Assembly (NCBI GenBank): GCA_022496205.1
Contig: WTXD01000022.1
Location: forward strand, 62,001 to 126,000
Direction of reading: 5' to 3'
Length of the DNA: 64,000 nt
Source: Gloeopeniophorella convolvens
Taxonomy: Eukaryota; Basidiomycota; Agaricomycetes; Russulales
The notes below the pieces were generated by a model, which made no database searches, was not told where the DNA came from, and was given only the letters and a program-made list of their open reading frames with translations. The translations under genes and the position numbers were made by a program. Below, piece by piece: positions 35,019 through 46,624 of this stretch (position 1 is the first letter of the stretch; each line of letters starts with the position of its first letter).

Positions 35019-38000
35019 ATGAAGTTTGGTAGAAAGATCACCGTACGTTTTCCGTTACTTCCAACAATTGTTCCTTCCGGCTCACCACTTCTTCGACCGT
35101 ACAGAACGACCTCTACACAGAATGGCGCCCGTTTTACATAGACTATAACCTTCTCAAACGAGAGCTCAAGGTCCGTCGCCTCCGGTCCCCCACTGACCCA
35201 CCCACTCCTCCAGTTCGTTGCTCACACACTCGCGTCTCAGGCACGCACGACCTCGCACAGCTGGGATGCTGCCGATGAGCAAGAGTTCACCAGCATGCTC
35301 GAAGGCGAGCTTGACAAAATTCATGACTTTCAGAAGGCCAAGGTGGGCGCGCAACTCCTTTGCCGTGCAGTCTGAGCCCATCCCAATCTCCTATCCGGCC
35401 CCGCACAGACTACCGAGCTGTCCAACCGCATCAGGATCGCGGAGAAGCAGGTCAAGAAGCTCGTCACGGAGGACTACAACGCACCACCGTCGCCTGACCG
35501 GCGGCGCGCTCCTAAGCCCGCGGCACCCGACTCAGAAGATCCGGAAGCGCGTCGCAAGCGAGACGCGCTTGAGCAGGATGGCGGCTCTGACGACGATGAC
35601 ACTGACGACGAAAACGACACCTTAGGCACAGATGACGACTCCGCGCAGAGCGTGGATGCCCTCGAAGAGCAGTTCCATTTCCTCGAGGAAGAGGTTGCCA
35701 CCCTCGTCGCAGACGTGCACGACCTCGCACTGTACACTAAGCTCAACATTACGGGCTTCATGAAGATTCTCAAAGTACTTATCTCCATATGTACTACGCT
35801 ACGGCCCTACGGCCATTCACTGACTTTTCCTTCACATCTCAATAGAAACACGATGTGTGCCGCCATGCTCCTTCCACGTTTATCCTCGTGCTGACCGGAC
35901 GCGCGCACTGCAGAAACAAACTCCGACACCGCTCACGCAGCCGTTCATACAGAACTACCTTGAGAAGCGCCCGTTCTACAAGTACAACTGGGATGCCATC
36001 ATCGTCAAGCTATCACGGTTGTATGACCTCGTGCGCACGCGCGGACACCCTGTGCAGGGCGACTCGTCCGCCGGAGGATCGCAGAGCGCGTTCGTGCGCC
36101 AGACAACCAAGTATTGGGTGCACCCCGACAACTTGGTCCCTCTTAAACTCGCTATCATGCGGCATCTACCTGTTCTCGGTGCGCTGACTTGCCCCCCTCC
36201 TCGAGATCCCACCCCTTAAGGTAGCATTCCTACAGTGTTCAACCCAGACAAGGAGTTCGAAGCCAAAGACGCGGCCATCACGTCGATATACTTCGACAAT
36301 GAAGACCTCGAGCTCTACTTGGGCCGTCTCGAGAAGACGGAGGGCGCACAGGCCATCCGTCTGCGCTGGTACGGCGATGTCACCAACAATCAGATTTTCG
36401 TCGAGCGCAAGACCCACCGCGAGGACTGGACGGGCGAAAAGTCGGTAAAGGCGCGCTTCCCCATCCGTGAGGACAAGGTGAACGCGTTCCTGAACGGAGA
36501 GTACACCATGGACGAGGAGTTTGCCGCGCTCGTCGAAAAGGGCAAGAAGAGCCAGGCGGAAGTGGACAGTATGCTCCAGCTTGCGAACGAGGTGCAATAC
36601 GCTGTGCTCACGCGCAGGCTCTACCCGGGTTGGTTGCTTCTTTAACCCCTATTCTGCGCGCGCTTACATGGTCGAGTTAGTCATGCGGACGTTCTACAAC
36701 CGGACGGCCTTCCAGCTTCCCGGCGACGCTCGCGTCCGGATTTCGCTCGACACGGAGCTCACAATGATTCGCGAAGATAATTGGGACGGTTCGGTGCGGG
36801 CGAGCGACAACTGGCGTCGCACTGACATCGGAATCGACTGGCCGTTCGACCAGGTCGTGGCTGAGGATCGCGAGCTCTTCAAGTAAGGCCTAGACCTTAA
36901 CTTACGGTTGCTGGTAGCTGATCCAGTGACACAGGTACGGCGTGCTCGAGGTCAAGCTTCAGACACAGTTTGGCCAGGAGCCCCCACAATGGGTAACCGA
37001 GCTTGTCAACTCTCATCTCGTTGAGGCTGTGCCTAAGTTCAGCAAGTTCATTCACGGCTGCGCAACGCTCCTGCCGCACCGCGTCCACCTGGTCCCCTTC
37101 TGGCTCCCGCAAAGTTGTCCCTGACGCTTCACCTCGCCAATATGATTCTAACCCTTCTTGCAGTGGACGTTGATATCACCAAACCTAATACGGGCTTCAT
37201 GACCGTCGCACGCCCCTCTGCGATTCATACGCCCCGCACTCCCTCCGATCGGCGCAGCTCTAGTGCCGCAACGCCAGAGGCCGAGCACACCGCCTACATC
37301 GAGCCACTCTCCGAGGGCGAGGACGACGAAGTGCTCGACATGGCACCCGCACGTGATGAGGGTGCACGCACCGGTCTCGCCGGCGCGCAGGCCGCCGACG
37401 CGATCGCGTACCGGGAGAAGCACCTCAAGGAGCGCGAGCACGCGCGGCAAGCAGGGCCCTCGCGCCCGCGCAGCGACGAGCGGCTGCCTGTCCTGGTTGC
37501 GCCGCACACCACGCCCGCACCACGCGTGCCACCGAATCAGCGGACGCTATCGATCGACCCGCTCGCGCCATCGTCCGCGTTCGACGAGACGTTCCGCAAT
37601 CGGCTGCGCGCGGCGAAGCATGCGAGCGAAGAGGCCGCTCGCGCGCGCGACGACGAGGGCGACGGCGACGATGAGGACGGCGACGGCACGCCAAGCGACG
37701 ACCGCGTGCTCACGCGCGAGTGGCGCGCGCCCGCGGGCAAGCGCATCGCCGTGCCCGTGCGCATCGAGCCGAAAGTATACTTCGCGACCGAGCGGACGTT
37801 CCTCGTGCGTACCCACTGCCCGCATTCCCGCCCGCTTACTCACCCAGCCACCAAACACTGCACAGAAATGGCTGCACTTCGCCATCTACATAGGCGCGAT
37901 CGCGACGACGCTGCTGAATTTCGTCCCGCCGGGCGACTCGCACGGGCTGCTGAGCGCGGCGCTCTTCACGATCGCGGCGCTGCTCGCGATCGTCTACTCG

Positions 38001-38156
38001 GCTGTGATCTTCGTCTACCGCGCTCTGCAGCTGCGCCGGCGCCGCGCAGAGGGCATCTACTACGACAAATACGGCCCGACGGTGCTCTGCGCGGTGCTGC
38101 TCGTCGCCCTGCTGACGAACGTCGCCCTGCGGCTGTCCGAGATGGCGGAGGAGTGA
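35019..38156 (+). CDS. VTC4: Vacuolar transporter chaperone, SPX-VTC-DUF202 (VTC4-like polyphosphate polymerase)
   Basis: VTC complexes in the vacuole membrane make polyphosphate from ATP and move it into the lumen, sensing inositol pyrophosphates through the SPX domain. Eleven exons give 845 residues: 35019-35042, 35105-35170, 35241-35342, 35409-35774, 35846-35854, 35914-36178, 36236-36628, 36681-36882, 36935-37113, 37164-37804 and 37866-38156. The SPX domain (1 to about 200) begins MKFGRKIT and has the ILKKHDK basic cluster, of which KHD is a 9-base exon. The catalytic tunnel domain has [65 protein letters not shown] and VLEVKLQTQ. An acidic, Ser/Pro-rich linker leads to three C-terminal helices (about 755-840). 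VTC4 is preferred over the non-catalytic VTC2/3 class, but not proven. Confidence 0.85.
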
Positions 38157-39281
38157 AGCCTGGATCGCGCCGCATTTTCTGTCTCTTTCCTTTCTTTGCA
38201 GCTGGACTTTGCCGTTCTTTTTCTTTGGTTCTTGCGGTGTCTGTGTCTCAACATTGTGTGCACGCCAATAATTCCTATCGCATTCGTGGACCCCATCGCG
38301 TATTTAGAGATGTAGTTCTCATTCCTAATCTTTCCCCACCTATCTCGTTCACAGCACATGTTATACGCAATTCGTCCCGTCGTCCAGCAATCTATCTCAG
38401 TTTTATTTACGTGGCTTTGGTCGGCGAGAGCGATCGCCGGTCGGGAGGAGCAGGCCCAGTGAACGCCAGGTCGCAGAGAGCGCGGAGCTGGAGAGCCGGT
38501 TTAGAAGTCTTGTGGCCGCGCGTCCTGTCCTAATACTCATTGTCTGGGGCAAGACCAGGCAAGAGCGACTACGAATATTGATATTTAAACCTCGATAAAT
38601 CGTACGCTACGAACGACTGACAGGTGGGATGGGACTGGTACGTACGCGGGGACTAGATACTTACTGTACAGTTGGTGTTGGCGAGATTGCGCCTGATTCA
38701 GATGGTCAACCCAATGGCGGTTGTATGTAGTCATCTTGTAGGCTTTCGGACTTGGGCCACTCCCCATGATTCAGCTCGTCCTGCCACGATGGCAACGCTC
38801 TTCCATACCTTCTGCAGTCAACTTCGTGCCATAGGTCTGAGTCCATCTCGTCATTAGCCCTGTGTAGATGCACCGTCGGGATAGTGGTCTCAAGAAGGAT
38901 ACTCGCCCCATGGTTCCGCACAGTTCTCTCGATCCAGGGTTGCTCACAGACGAGCACTGTGTTTCCGCAGCGAGGCTGCCGCCTGTGAGTTACATCCCGG
39001 CTCCCCTGGCTGTGCAGTATAACTCATATGCGTGTGTAGGATGTAGATGACGGTGGCCTTGTCTTGTAGTGTTTCATATGGCGCAGGGACATCCCGAGCC
39101 AGAGGGCATAGGTTTTGTGCATCTACAAGAAGAGAAAACATGGAAGACAACTACCATTAACTTGGACGCTTTCGTGGTTACCAAGGGCACGCCATCGCAA
39201 TCCGTCCCTCCCCTGCCCCAGTAAGACTGATGATGGTGGCTGGTCGACGCCGGTGCGATCCGCCTTTCGATCATAGCCTGA

Positions 39282-39303
39282 TCGTGACGAACGTTCGTCA
39301 CGA
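39282..39303. repeat. 22-bp perfect palindrome
   Basis: TCGTGACGAAC followed directly by its exact complement GTTCGTCACGA. Could be a dimeric DNA-binding site or part of a transposon end; function unknown. Confidence 0.85.
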
Positions 39304-39700
39304 CGTCCGGCCGGCGGCAATCGACCCTTATCCACATGCACGTGCGCCACCTGACATTGCTACAGTCAAACCTGTCTTGACCCATACCCGCAATAACCCA
39401 TAACCTGTGATAACCCATAATTAATTTGGGCCTTCCACGAAGTTCGTTCGCGGGGAATTCCATCAAATAAACCATAAATCGTAACCCATGTAACAGAACC
39501 CCATGTAGCACGACATCTCCTTCTTTGCCTTGGCCGATTAATATGCTCCCGGTTTCGTAGCCTTCCCTCCGTCCTGCTCCCCCAGCCTCGCGCTTGGTGT
39601 CGCACAGATCGGACTGGCGTCGCGTATCGCCGCAGCCGCATCGTCGTTGTCGTATGAGTTGGACATAATCGGCTGTGGCAAGCGGTCCGCACAGCATACC

Positions 39701-39729
39701 AGTACTATCACTGGACGGGAGTTCGTTAT
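39701..39729 (+). repeat. Left arm of a perfect 29-bp inverted repeat (candidate terminal inverted repeat)
   Basis: Begins AGTACTATCACTGGACGG and is the exact reverse complement of 44134-44162. Sequence beyond the arms, inside and outside, is unrelated. The outer six bases AGTACT are themselves palindromic, so a short target duplication (TA, GTAC or AGTACT) is possible with an element end starting at ATCACTGG or CTATCACTGG. Confidence 0.85.
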
Positions 39730-41670
39730 TGGCGTAGTTGTCGTTAATCCGTTGCAGTTTGTGCAATTATTGCCTGCGCCCCTTTATTCTTTTTCGACAA
39801 ATCATCTAAATTGTGCTCCTTTCTGGTCTCAACTTTTGGGAGCATCTGCTCAAGTGGAACAGTATGTTTTCGGCGGAATGGTGTGTCTGAGTGCCTAATT
39901 TGGCATTGATTTACCAGGGACCAGTTCATCCCACCACCGATGGCGCTGTTTTTTTGAAAGACAAGTAATCGCATTACTATCTACCCAGTGAACCTTTTTC
40001 CGTTGCAAGATCCGTCCGATTCATGCAGAGAATGCGTCCTCGACGAGGAGGCGTTACACAGCGTTACATCAGGGATCCGACGCGCGCATCGCCCCGAGTT
40101 TCGGAGGTTCCGCGCGGTTCCGGCCATTTGCAAACCGTTCCGGTATTGTCCGGACTTGCAAGTCCCTTGTGTTGCAGTGGCAATGGATAACAAGCTGATT
40201 AGAATCCTTTGCGTAGCTTGTACCAGGTTTCCGCCCTTGTGAAACCCCGAAATATTGTCTGAGATTATAGCCTGCTTATATGCTCAGTCCAATGTGATTG
40301 GAAACTGGCTTCAACTCTGCAAAACCTTGCACCAGGTTACAACCAAACTACAAATGATCATAAGGTAGACCTCATTCTATGAACCTTTTCGAGGTGTCAG
40401 AGCTGCATGTAAGGACCTCGCAAGCATCGACTGGCGACCAACTGGGGTCCCACCGTGTTCGCGCGCACCACAATTAATCGGGTTGTACTAGTGTATTTCC
40501 GACCATCGTTGAAGGTATATGTACATTTTTGCTTAATTGCGGCGCGTGCTCGCTGCAGAGATGTGCCACACGAGGGCGCGCGGTCCGCAAATGCACACCA
40601 CTCGGATCGTGCGGGCGCCGATACTGGGCAGTGCGAGCCCGCAGATCGTCGTCACCAGCCTGCGCGCCTGCACGCTGCCCGCAAGACGATTCGACTTTTT
40701 TGAGGTGCCGCCACCCGACGCCTAATCATCAGCACGAGGGACGGCGGCACGTCGGTGCCCGCGAGCAGCCCTGCACACGCCCACTGCTGCGCCCCGCCGT
40801 GAGCGTCTCCCCGAGGCTTGAGACGAGCACCGCGGCGCGCACGACATCCTGCTCGGGGTGGCGACGTCGGCACTGGACTGCGCGCTCTTCGCAGAGCTCG
40901 TCCTCGGCAAGAGCCCGCCGGCTTAGCAGCGCGCGGGCCTCCAAGCTCCGTGCACTTGAACGCGCCACGGACGTGCCACGCATGAGGACAGCGGTGGCGG
41001 GTGCGGGTGCAGCGCGAGCGAGGACGGGGGCGACGGTGACGGCGGAAGGGAGGCTAAGGGAGAGAGTACAGAGGATATCATGGAGGAGGGATAGAGTCGG
41101 TGCATTAGCCACACACTGATACACAAGATGAACGCATCGTTTTTTCTACATCCCGAGCGCCCCACGCGCACACCGACTCGCTATCCTCAAATGGAGATCT
41201 CTTGCCGGCGCTCCCAGTCTACAGCAGACAGAGTGAACAAGGAGGGAGTGGTGCGGAATGTGGTGCGGATGGTGCACTGAGGGATACAGAGTGGTTGCAG
41301 ACACAAGACAGGTACCGACAGCGCAGGTGGGATGGGGCGTGGAAGCAACTCGGGAATGCAGGGGATACTGGAGGCACACTAGCAATTCGGCATGCGAACA
41401 ACTGAGTCGGCACAGTAACAGAAGGGGGATGGGACAATGACAGTGGCAGTGGTGTGGGAGGAACGCGGAGGTGTATGCCAGGGGTGAGACCCGCAAGTGT
41501 GTTTCGGCGAGAGCGAGAACGGCAGAATATGGCAGGGACTGACACAGACGGTGAGGGAAAAGGTGAAGAGCAGCAAGTCATGGTTGAGACGTGACAGTGT
41601 CAAGAATAACGAAGTCGATTCTGGATCTTGAGCGCGTTGATATAAAGGGTTTGTTGCTTCTATTTCTATA

Positions 41671-41743
41671 GTGTTCGTGGTGCAATGGTAATACTTATTA
41701 TTTCGAAGTCCGAGGCCTTCGGTTCGAATCTCGCCGTCTGTCA
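41671..41743 (+). other. Decayed tRNA-like sequence with Pol III signals
   Basis: An A-box-like TGGTGCAATGG at 41678-41688 and a perfect B-box GGTTCGAATC at 41721-41730 are spaced as in a tRNA. A run of nine or more T residues (about 41752-41760) follows and could end Pol III transcription. The acceptor, anticodon and T stems do not pair well, and a loop reading TTTCGAA would give anticodon TCG (Arg). This looks like a tRNA pseudogene or the head of a SINE rather than a working tRNA. Confidence 0.4.
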
Positions 41744-42810
41744 TGCCTCCCTTTTTTTTTCACTCGCTACCCCTACGTAACATTACGTAGTCTACCCGGC
41801 AGAACCCGGCATGGGCATGACCTCATGCGTATTGCCACGTCGACGGCTTATAACGGAATGACTATCTTCCGTTACTAAGGTCTGCTTAAGGAGACTAACG
41901 TCGACGGTATCCCTTTCTCCAATTCTTTCCCCTCAACCGTTCGTCCCCCGCTCTCTCCAACGCTCCCTGCCCCCGCGCTACATCCACGAGAGACAAGACT
42001 GGCCAGATTTAGGTACGTACTGACTTAATATCACAGCCGCAATCCCCCGGCTTGCTATCCCTCACAGGAACACGTAGACCCAAAGGTATTCCTGCTGCAC
42101 CACCTAGACCATATTGTGACCACGAATGGCATACAATTTGTCGATCGCAGCGTCAACTTTCACGGTGCGGCGTACGGTGTTTTCGTCTGCTCACTTCCTC
42201 GCTGCATAACCTCCTCTACACAGTGCCAGGGGTGCATGTATAGGCCACACAGTGAAGACTGCGCAGCGTCTGCGGTGGCACGCCGTATGTAATGTGCTTT
42301 CTCATGAGTCGTGAGTTGCTTCGTTATGAACTGGAACGTGAATTCCAAGGTAGACAGCGTCGTCACAGGCCTGGTAACTGTCATGTGTAGGTATGCTATG
42401 CCACCAGTGTGCAGTCGGGCTACTATTGCATTTGAGGTATGTGTGCTCGTCCCCAAACCCCTGATGGAGCTAATACCCGTTTGCACTGTAGGTCTATCAT
42501 TAGCCTCTGTCATCCTTAGGTCTTACATTGCACACTCACGGCCTGGTCTCGTTTTGTCTCATCGCATCTGTGTGCGATGCACCGTGCGCTCGCTTACTCG
42601 ATGTCATGGACGGCAGGGTGTGCTCACTTTTTCCCTTCCATTGCCCCGGCCTGCTGCTGGCGCACCCGCGTGCAGCTGTGCACATCATACCGTATTGTCG
42701 ACCACTGCGAGCGGCCCGTCGCGCCACACAGCATCGCATTCAACATGTCGGCGGAGCGGTGCGTGCCGCGCACCGAATGAAGGGCGGTGCTGACACTATG
42801 CTATGTATGT

Positions 42811-43323
42811 AGGCCATACTCGAGCTTCAAGGGTACGGTCGAGGTGTTCAACCTCACGCGCCCGGGTATAGGCAAGCACCTCGCGAGGACACCGTCGCGG
42901 AAGAGCAAGGACGAGCTCAAAGGTGCACCACGTATGCCCATTCTCTTGTGCCTGTGCCCGCGCTGATGCTGGCTCTGCACAGGGATTTTCGCGGTGCTCG
43001 TGTTCTACACAGCGTACAGCACCGGTGGCGCGGGAAAGAAGTTGCTCGCGGTGAATGTCGCGCTGTCTAACGATGACACGGGCGCGTGGCCTGTCGCGTG
43101 GGTGGGTGACGTGCGCGCAGGTATGGTACAGGTGCGCCGCACGCCACAGGGTGCTCTGCTGTGTTGTGCTGACCGCAGCGGGATGCAGCTTGTGTTCAAA
43201 CCCGCGTGCTCGCACCTGTTGTATTTGTCGTTCCAACGGCATGCGGGAGTGTGCCTCCGGGACCTGCACGGGCAGAACCGGTTTGTGACTCGAGAGGCTT
43301 TTGAGCACTACGGGGGTCAGTAG
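42811..43323 (+). other. Coding-like fragment, unidentified
   Basis: Protein-like plus-strand reading: YSSFKGTVEVFNLTRPGIGK, then a plausible intron (about 42923-42981), then IFAVLVFYTAYSTGGAGKKL and NVALSNDDTGAWPVAWVGDV, ending in EAFEHYGGQ and a stop at 43321-43323. No start exon or known domain was found upstream. It lies inside the 29-bp inverted repeat, so it could be a remnant of the cargo of a mobile element, but it shows no transposase motif that I recognise. Confidence 0.3.
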
Positions 43324-44133
43324 ACTGCACTGGTGCTGAGTTAGGGTCAGGGTTGATTCTGAACATACTGAGACTGATTAAGTGTAACAAAATGTAGTAT
43401 CTAGTTGATCGGTATAATTCAATATCAATATCTGTCTTGTTGATGGCTATCTGGCTGGCCACCCGGTGTGATGCTTGAAGCTTGAGCTTGAAGTACTGCT
43501 GCTTGGTGTATATAAGTCTCAAGGCTCAATCACTACTTTGTGGTAGTGGGGACAGTATGTCCTTAGAACACATCCTTGAGAAGTATGAGAGAATTGTATA
43601 ATTGTCCCGTAGTTACATTATAATGGGGATGCAATCCGGTCACAACCCATCACAACCGTGATAAGAGCGACATGAAAGCACGGTTATGCCGTGCGAGGCT
43701 CAATTCGGGGTTACATAAGGTTTTGCAGGGTTACAACCGGCTCTAACCCAACAGCGGCCTATTTCGGCCTATTTCAGTGCTCAGCCGGTCGGCGTAACCC
43801 GGCGCAATCCATGAGTCTTTTTTCAGATGTACGTCTGGGGCCAGGCGTTTGGACTCCGCACCGGCCCGGACTGCCACTTCGCACAGATCGGCCACCCTCG
43901 GCCATTCACAGGGTCTGATCGGACCTCTGCCGAGTGCAGCATACGTGACCACACTGTGACCAACCTCACGAACTCCTGTCCAGCACACGAATCCCTTTCC
44001 TCCCTCTGTGCACGCAAGATTCACCCTTAATAAAGTGGATAGATATGTGCAGGGCATGATGCCCGACCTTCTCACAAAATATGAGGTTCCGCAGATGGAT
44101 GGTGATTATTTTATGATTTTATCTTTCCCAGGT

Positions 44134-44162
44134 ATAACGAACTCCCGTCCAGTGATAGTACT
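44134..44162 (-). repeat. Right arm of the 29-bp inverted repeat
   Basis: Exact reverse complement of 39701-39729. A shorter, imperfect relative (CGAACTCCTGTCCAG) lies just inside at about 43967-43981, as seen with sub-terminal repeats of some DNA transposons. Confidence 0.85.
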
Positions 44163-44298
44163 TTTCAGTTGCAGTGTAGAATACTGAATGAATTACATGC
44201 CCAAACTCCCCCCAATGAATCAGCTGTGGAGTACCATACTTGCAAGAAAGTCCATGGGGAGTCGCACCGTAGCATAAGGCCAAATTCGAGATGCAGAT

Positions 44299-46447
44299 CT
44301 AATCGTCATAACCCAGTTCTTTATTTCTTTTTGCAACCCTTAGCTGCTGTCTCTCCTCGTCAGTTAGGGCATACCACCCTTCCACTTCATCTTCCAGCTC
44401 CATCTCCCATTTCTCTTCCAGCTCGAGCATCTTCTTGCTCTTCTTCGGCGCTGGGGGTCGTGGTGGGGGTGGCGGAGGAGTGCGCCGATTGGGATGCAGA
44501 GGCGCGATGCGGCGCAGCGCCGACCTGCCCATCTTGACCAGCGGAGAGGCAGAAGCAGCCGGAGGCGTAGCAGCGAATGGGGAGCCTGTGTGCGATGACG
44601 CCCGACGAATGATGTCTTTCATGGTGGAATTACGGTCCATTCGGCCGAGGAAATGGCGCGGCTTGCCGCCGCCGGGCGTCTCTCTCGATGGGCTCAACTT
44701 TGGTGGGTCATCACCCTTGACGGGGGTGCTTGGCTGCACATTCTCCTGCCGAGCCGGTCAGCGAAGAGGTCCGATTCAGGTAGTGGCTGAGCCTACCTTG
44801 AGCGGTACGTGAGGTTCAATAGAACGAGACCTGGATTTCCGGCGCCCGACCCCCCCATCGTCCTCGTCGTCTTCTCGATCCGCAACGTTTCTTTCGTCGC
44901 CGGACTTCCGTTCCATGAAGACATCATCATCCTCAATTTGAGGTTCCAATGCTTTCTGCTTGCCCTTATCGGCCTTCGACGCAGCTGGTGGCTTCTTCAT
45001 ATTCCTCCGTTTGGGAGCAAGCACCAGCTCATCGTCATCGGATGTTAGTTGGGACATAAACACGTCGTCGTCGTCGTCGCCAGCCTGTGGTGCCTTTGCC
45101 CGGGACGATGACGGCAGGCGATCGTTGTTGCGCTCAGAGGCCCCTTCCTCCAGACCAGCATCGCTACTCGCCGCAGCCCTGCTCCTGTCCTTCTTCTTGC
45201 GCGGAGACATGATGACTACTTCGACGATGCTCTTCTTTGTAGACTTACGTTTGCCCTTTGTTGGTTTGTCGCTCGAGACATCGTCACTTTTTTTTGTTTT
45301 CTTCGGCTTCTTGGGTTTCTTAGCAGGCTTCTCCGCCCCGTACTCGTCGTCGCTCTCTGGCACTTCAAAGTCCAGGTCCTTATCCAGTCCAGCACCAGAG
45401 GTGGCAGCGGAAGGCCCTGCAAAGATCGGAGGTGGAGGTGGCGGTGACATGTTGGTCCTCGTGACGAAGAGACGATTCTCGATTGGCGACTCGTCTACTG
45501 GCGACTCGAGGCGCGCTGCGCGCTTCCGCTTCTTCTCGCGCATCGGGCTACCCTCAGGTGACGATCCGGGTACGATCAGTGATTCGTCAAGTGGGGGCTG
45601 ACGTGGAGGACTTGAGTTGATAATCGTGCTCGCAGGGAAAGGGTCTGAAGGAGGCAAAGGCAGGCTCGAGCTTGGGATAGGAACCGTCATGGGATCGGAC
45701 GGCGGATGCAAGTCATATGGAAGCGGTTGGACGGGCTTAACGGGGCGCGGTCTTGGTTTGGGCTTCGGTTTCTGCACAGGCGGCAAGAGAAGTTCGTCGT
45801 CCGTGATGTCAATGACTTCTTCGATGTACTGTACGGGCTGCCTCGCGGCTTTGCGGGAGCGCATCTTGGTACGCTCGGCGATGTCAAGAGAGAAGTCTTC
45901 GATAGCAGGTGCTGGAGGGCTCATGCGAGGTACAGCACGCAGTGGCTCTGAATCTGCCGCGATGATAGGTTGCGGTGCTCGGTCTGAGATCGGTGTGCGG
46001 AGGAGCACAGGGTCGCTGACAGATGTGTTGGCGATGGAATCAGTACCTGAGCGATTGAAAATGGGTCGCGGACGAGGCCTGGAGCTGGGGCCAGTGGAAG
46101 CCTTAGATATATTGGAAACATCTGCTTGAGGGAGAGGCGGGAAAGATGAAATGGCTGACATTGTCTGAGCAGGTATATGACCAGTGGTGTCGACGGTAGA
46201 GATGCGTGAAGGCTCCAGAGTCTTATCAATGATAATCGAGGTAAACGCCTGTATGCTAGATATGCGATCCTCTGAAGGGGGCACGAGGGCGAGTACGTCA
46301 ACGACGTGCGCCTAAGCGAGCAAAGTGCGCATGCGCACCCTGAACCTGGAGGATTCCTGAGGTGGCTGGGCGATGGTTTGGCTCTGACTTGTCCAGCTGG
46401 TCCTCCTCCTCGCTGTCCTCAATTATCCAGTCATCGCGCGGACTCAT
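44299..46447 (-). CDS. Disordered, charged protein, probably nuclear (unknown function)
   Basis: I do not recognise this gene. Three exons are likely: 46346-46447, 44797-46311, and a last exon starting at about 44733 or 44747 and ending at 44299. They give about 690 residues. The N-terminus is acidic (MSPRDDWIIEDSEEEDQLD). The middle is Pro/Ser-rich with IEEVIDITDDELLLPPVQ, which resembles SUMO-interacting motifs, and Lys-rich stretches such as PAKKPKKPKKTKKSDD and MSPRKKKDRSRAA that look like nuclear localisation signals or AT-hook-like tracts. DDDDDVFMSQLTSDDDELVL follows. The C-terminal about 45 residues (ELEEKWEMELEDEVEGWYAL then TDEERQQLR) are the most ordered part. It may be a chromatin- or repair-associated factor; that is inference only. 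It is divergent from VPS51. Confidence 0.7.
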
Positions 46448-46624
46448 AATGGTCTGTTGGTGGTCTTTGAGGTGGTGATGGGGGTGGGACGAGAGCTGGA
46501 CGGAATTGGCAGGCAGGCAGTCAAGTCGTGGCCTGTCGTGGCGCGTGGTCGCGACGCGTCCGGGAGCGTCACATGACTCTCCTTCTCTTCCGGAACTCGG
46601 CCCCGGCAGGCCGTACTGACCGTC
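46448..46624. promoter_or_regulatory. Divergent promoter region, disordered nuclear protein / VPS51
   Basis: 177 bp between the outward-facing start codons, so the two genes must share or abut core promoter elements. No TATA box was seen. Confidence 0.5.

Larger units (their letters stand above)
38157..44298. other. Gene-poor, repeat-type region
   Basis: About 6.1 kb without a recognisable intact gene. It holds a 22-bp palindrome (39282-39303), the arms of a 29-bp inverted repeat (39701-39729 and 44134-44162), short A/T-rich motifs such as ATAACCCATAA repeated near 39395-39425, a doubled GGCCTATTTC near 43757-43776, a tRNA-like Pol III unit (41671-41743) and coding-like fragments at about 40550-41100 and 42811-43323. 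GC content and texture differ from the flanking genes. It is probably old transposon-derived DNA. Confidence 0.6.

Noticed and set aside
40529..41119. A 196-codon plus-strand frame as a gene
   Set aside because: Extremely Arg/Ser/Ala-rich output typical of GC-rich shadow frames; the better protein-like pieces lie in another frame with stops.
38157..44298. CRISPR array, rRNA or telomere repeat in the gene-poor block
   Set aside because: The ATAACCCATAA-type motifs are few, irregular and unlike TTAGGG repeats; no regularly spaced repeats or rRNA sequence are seen.
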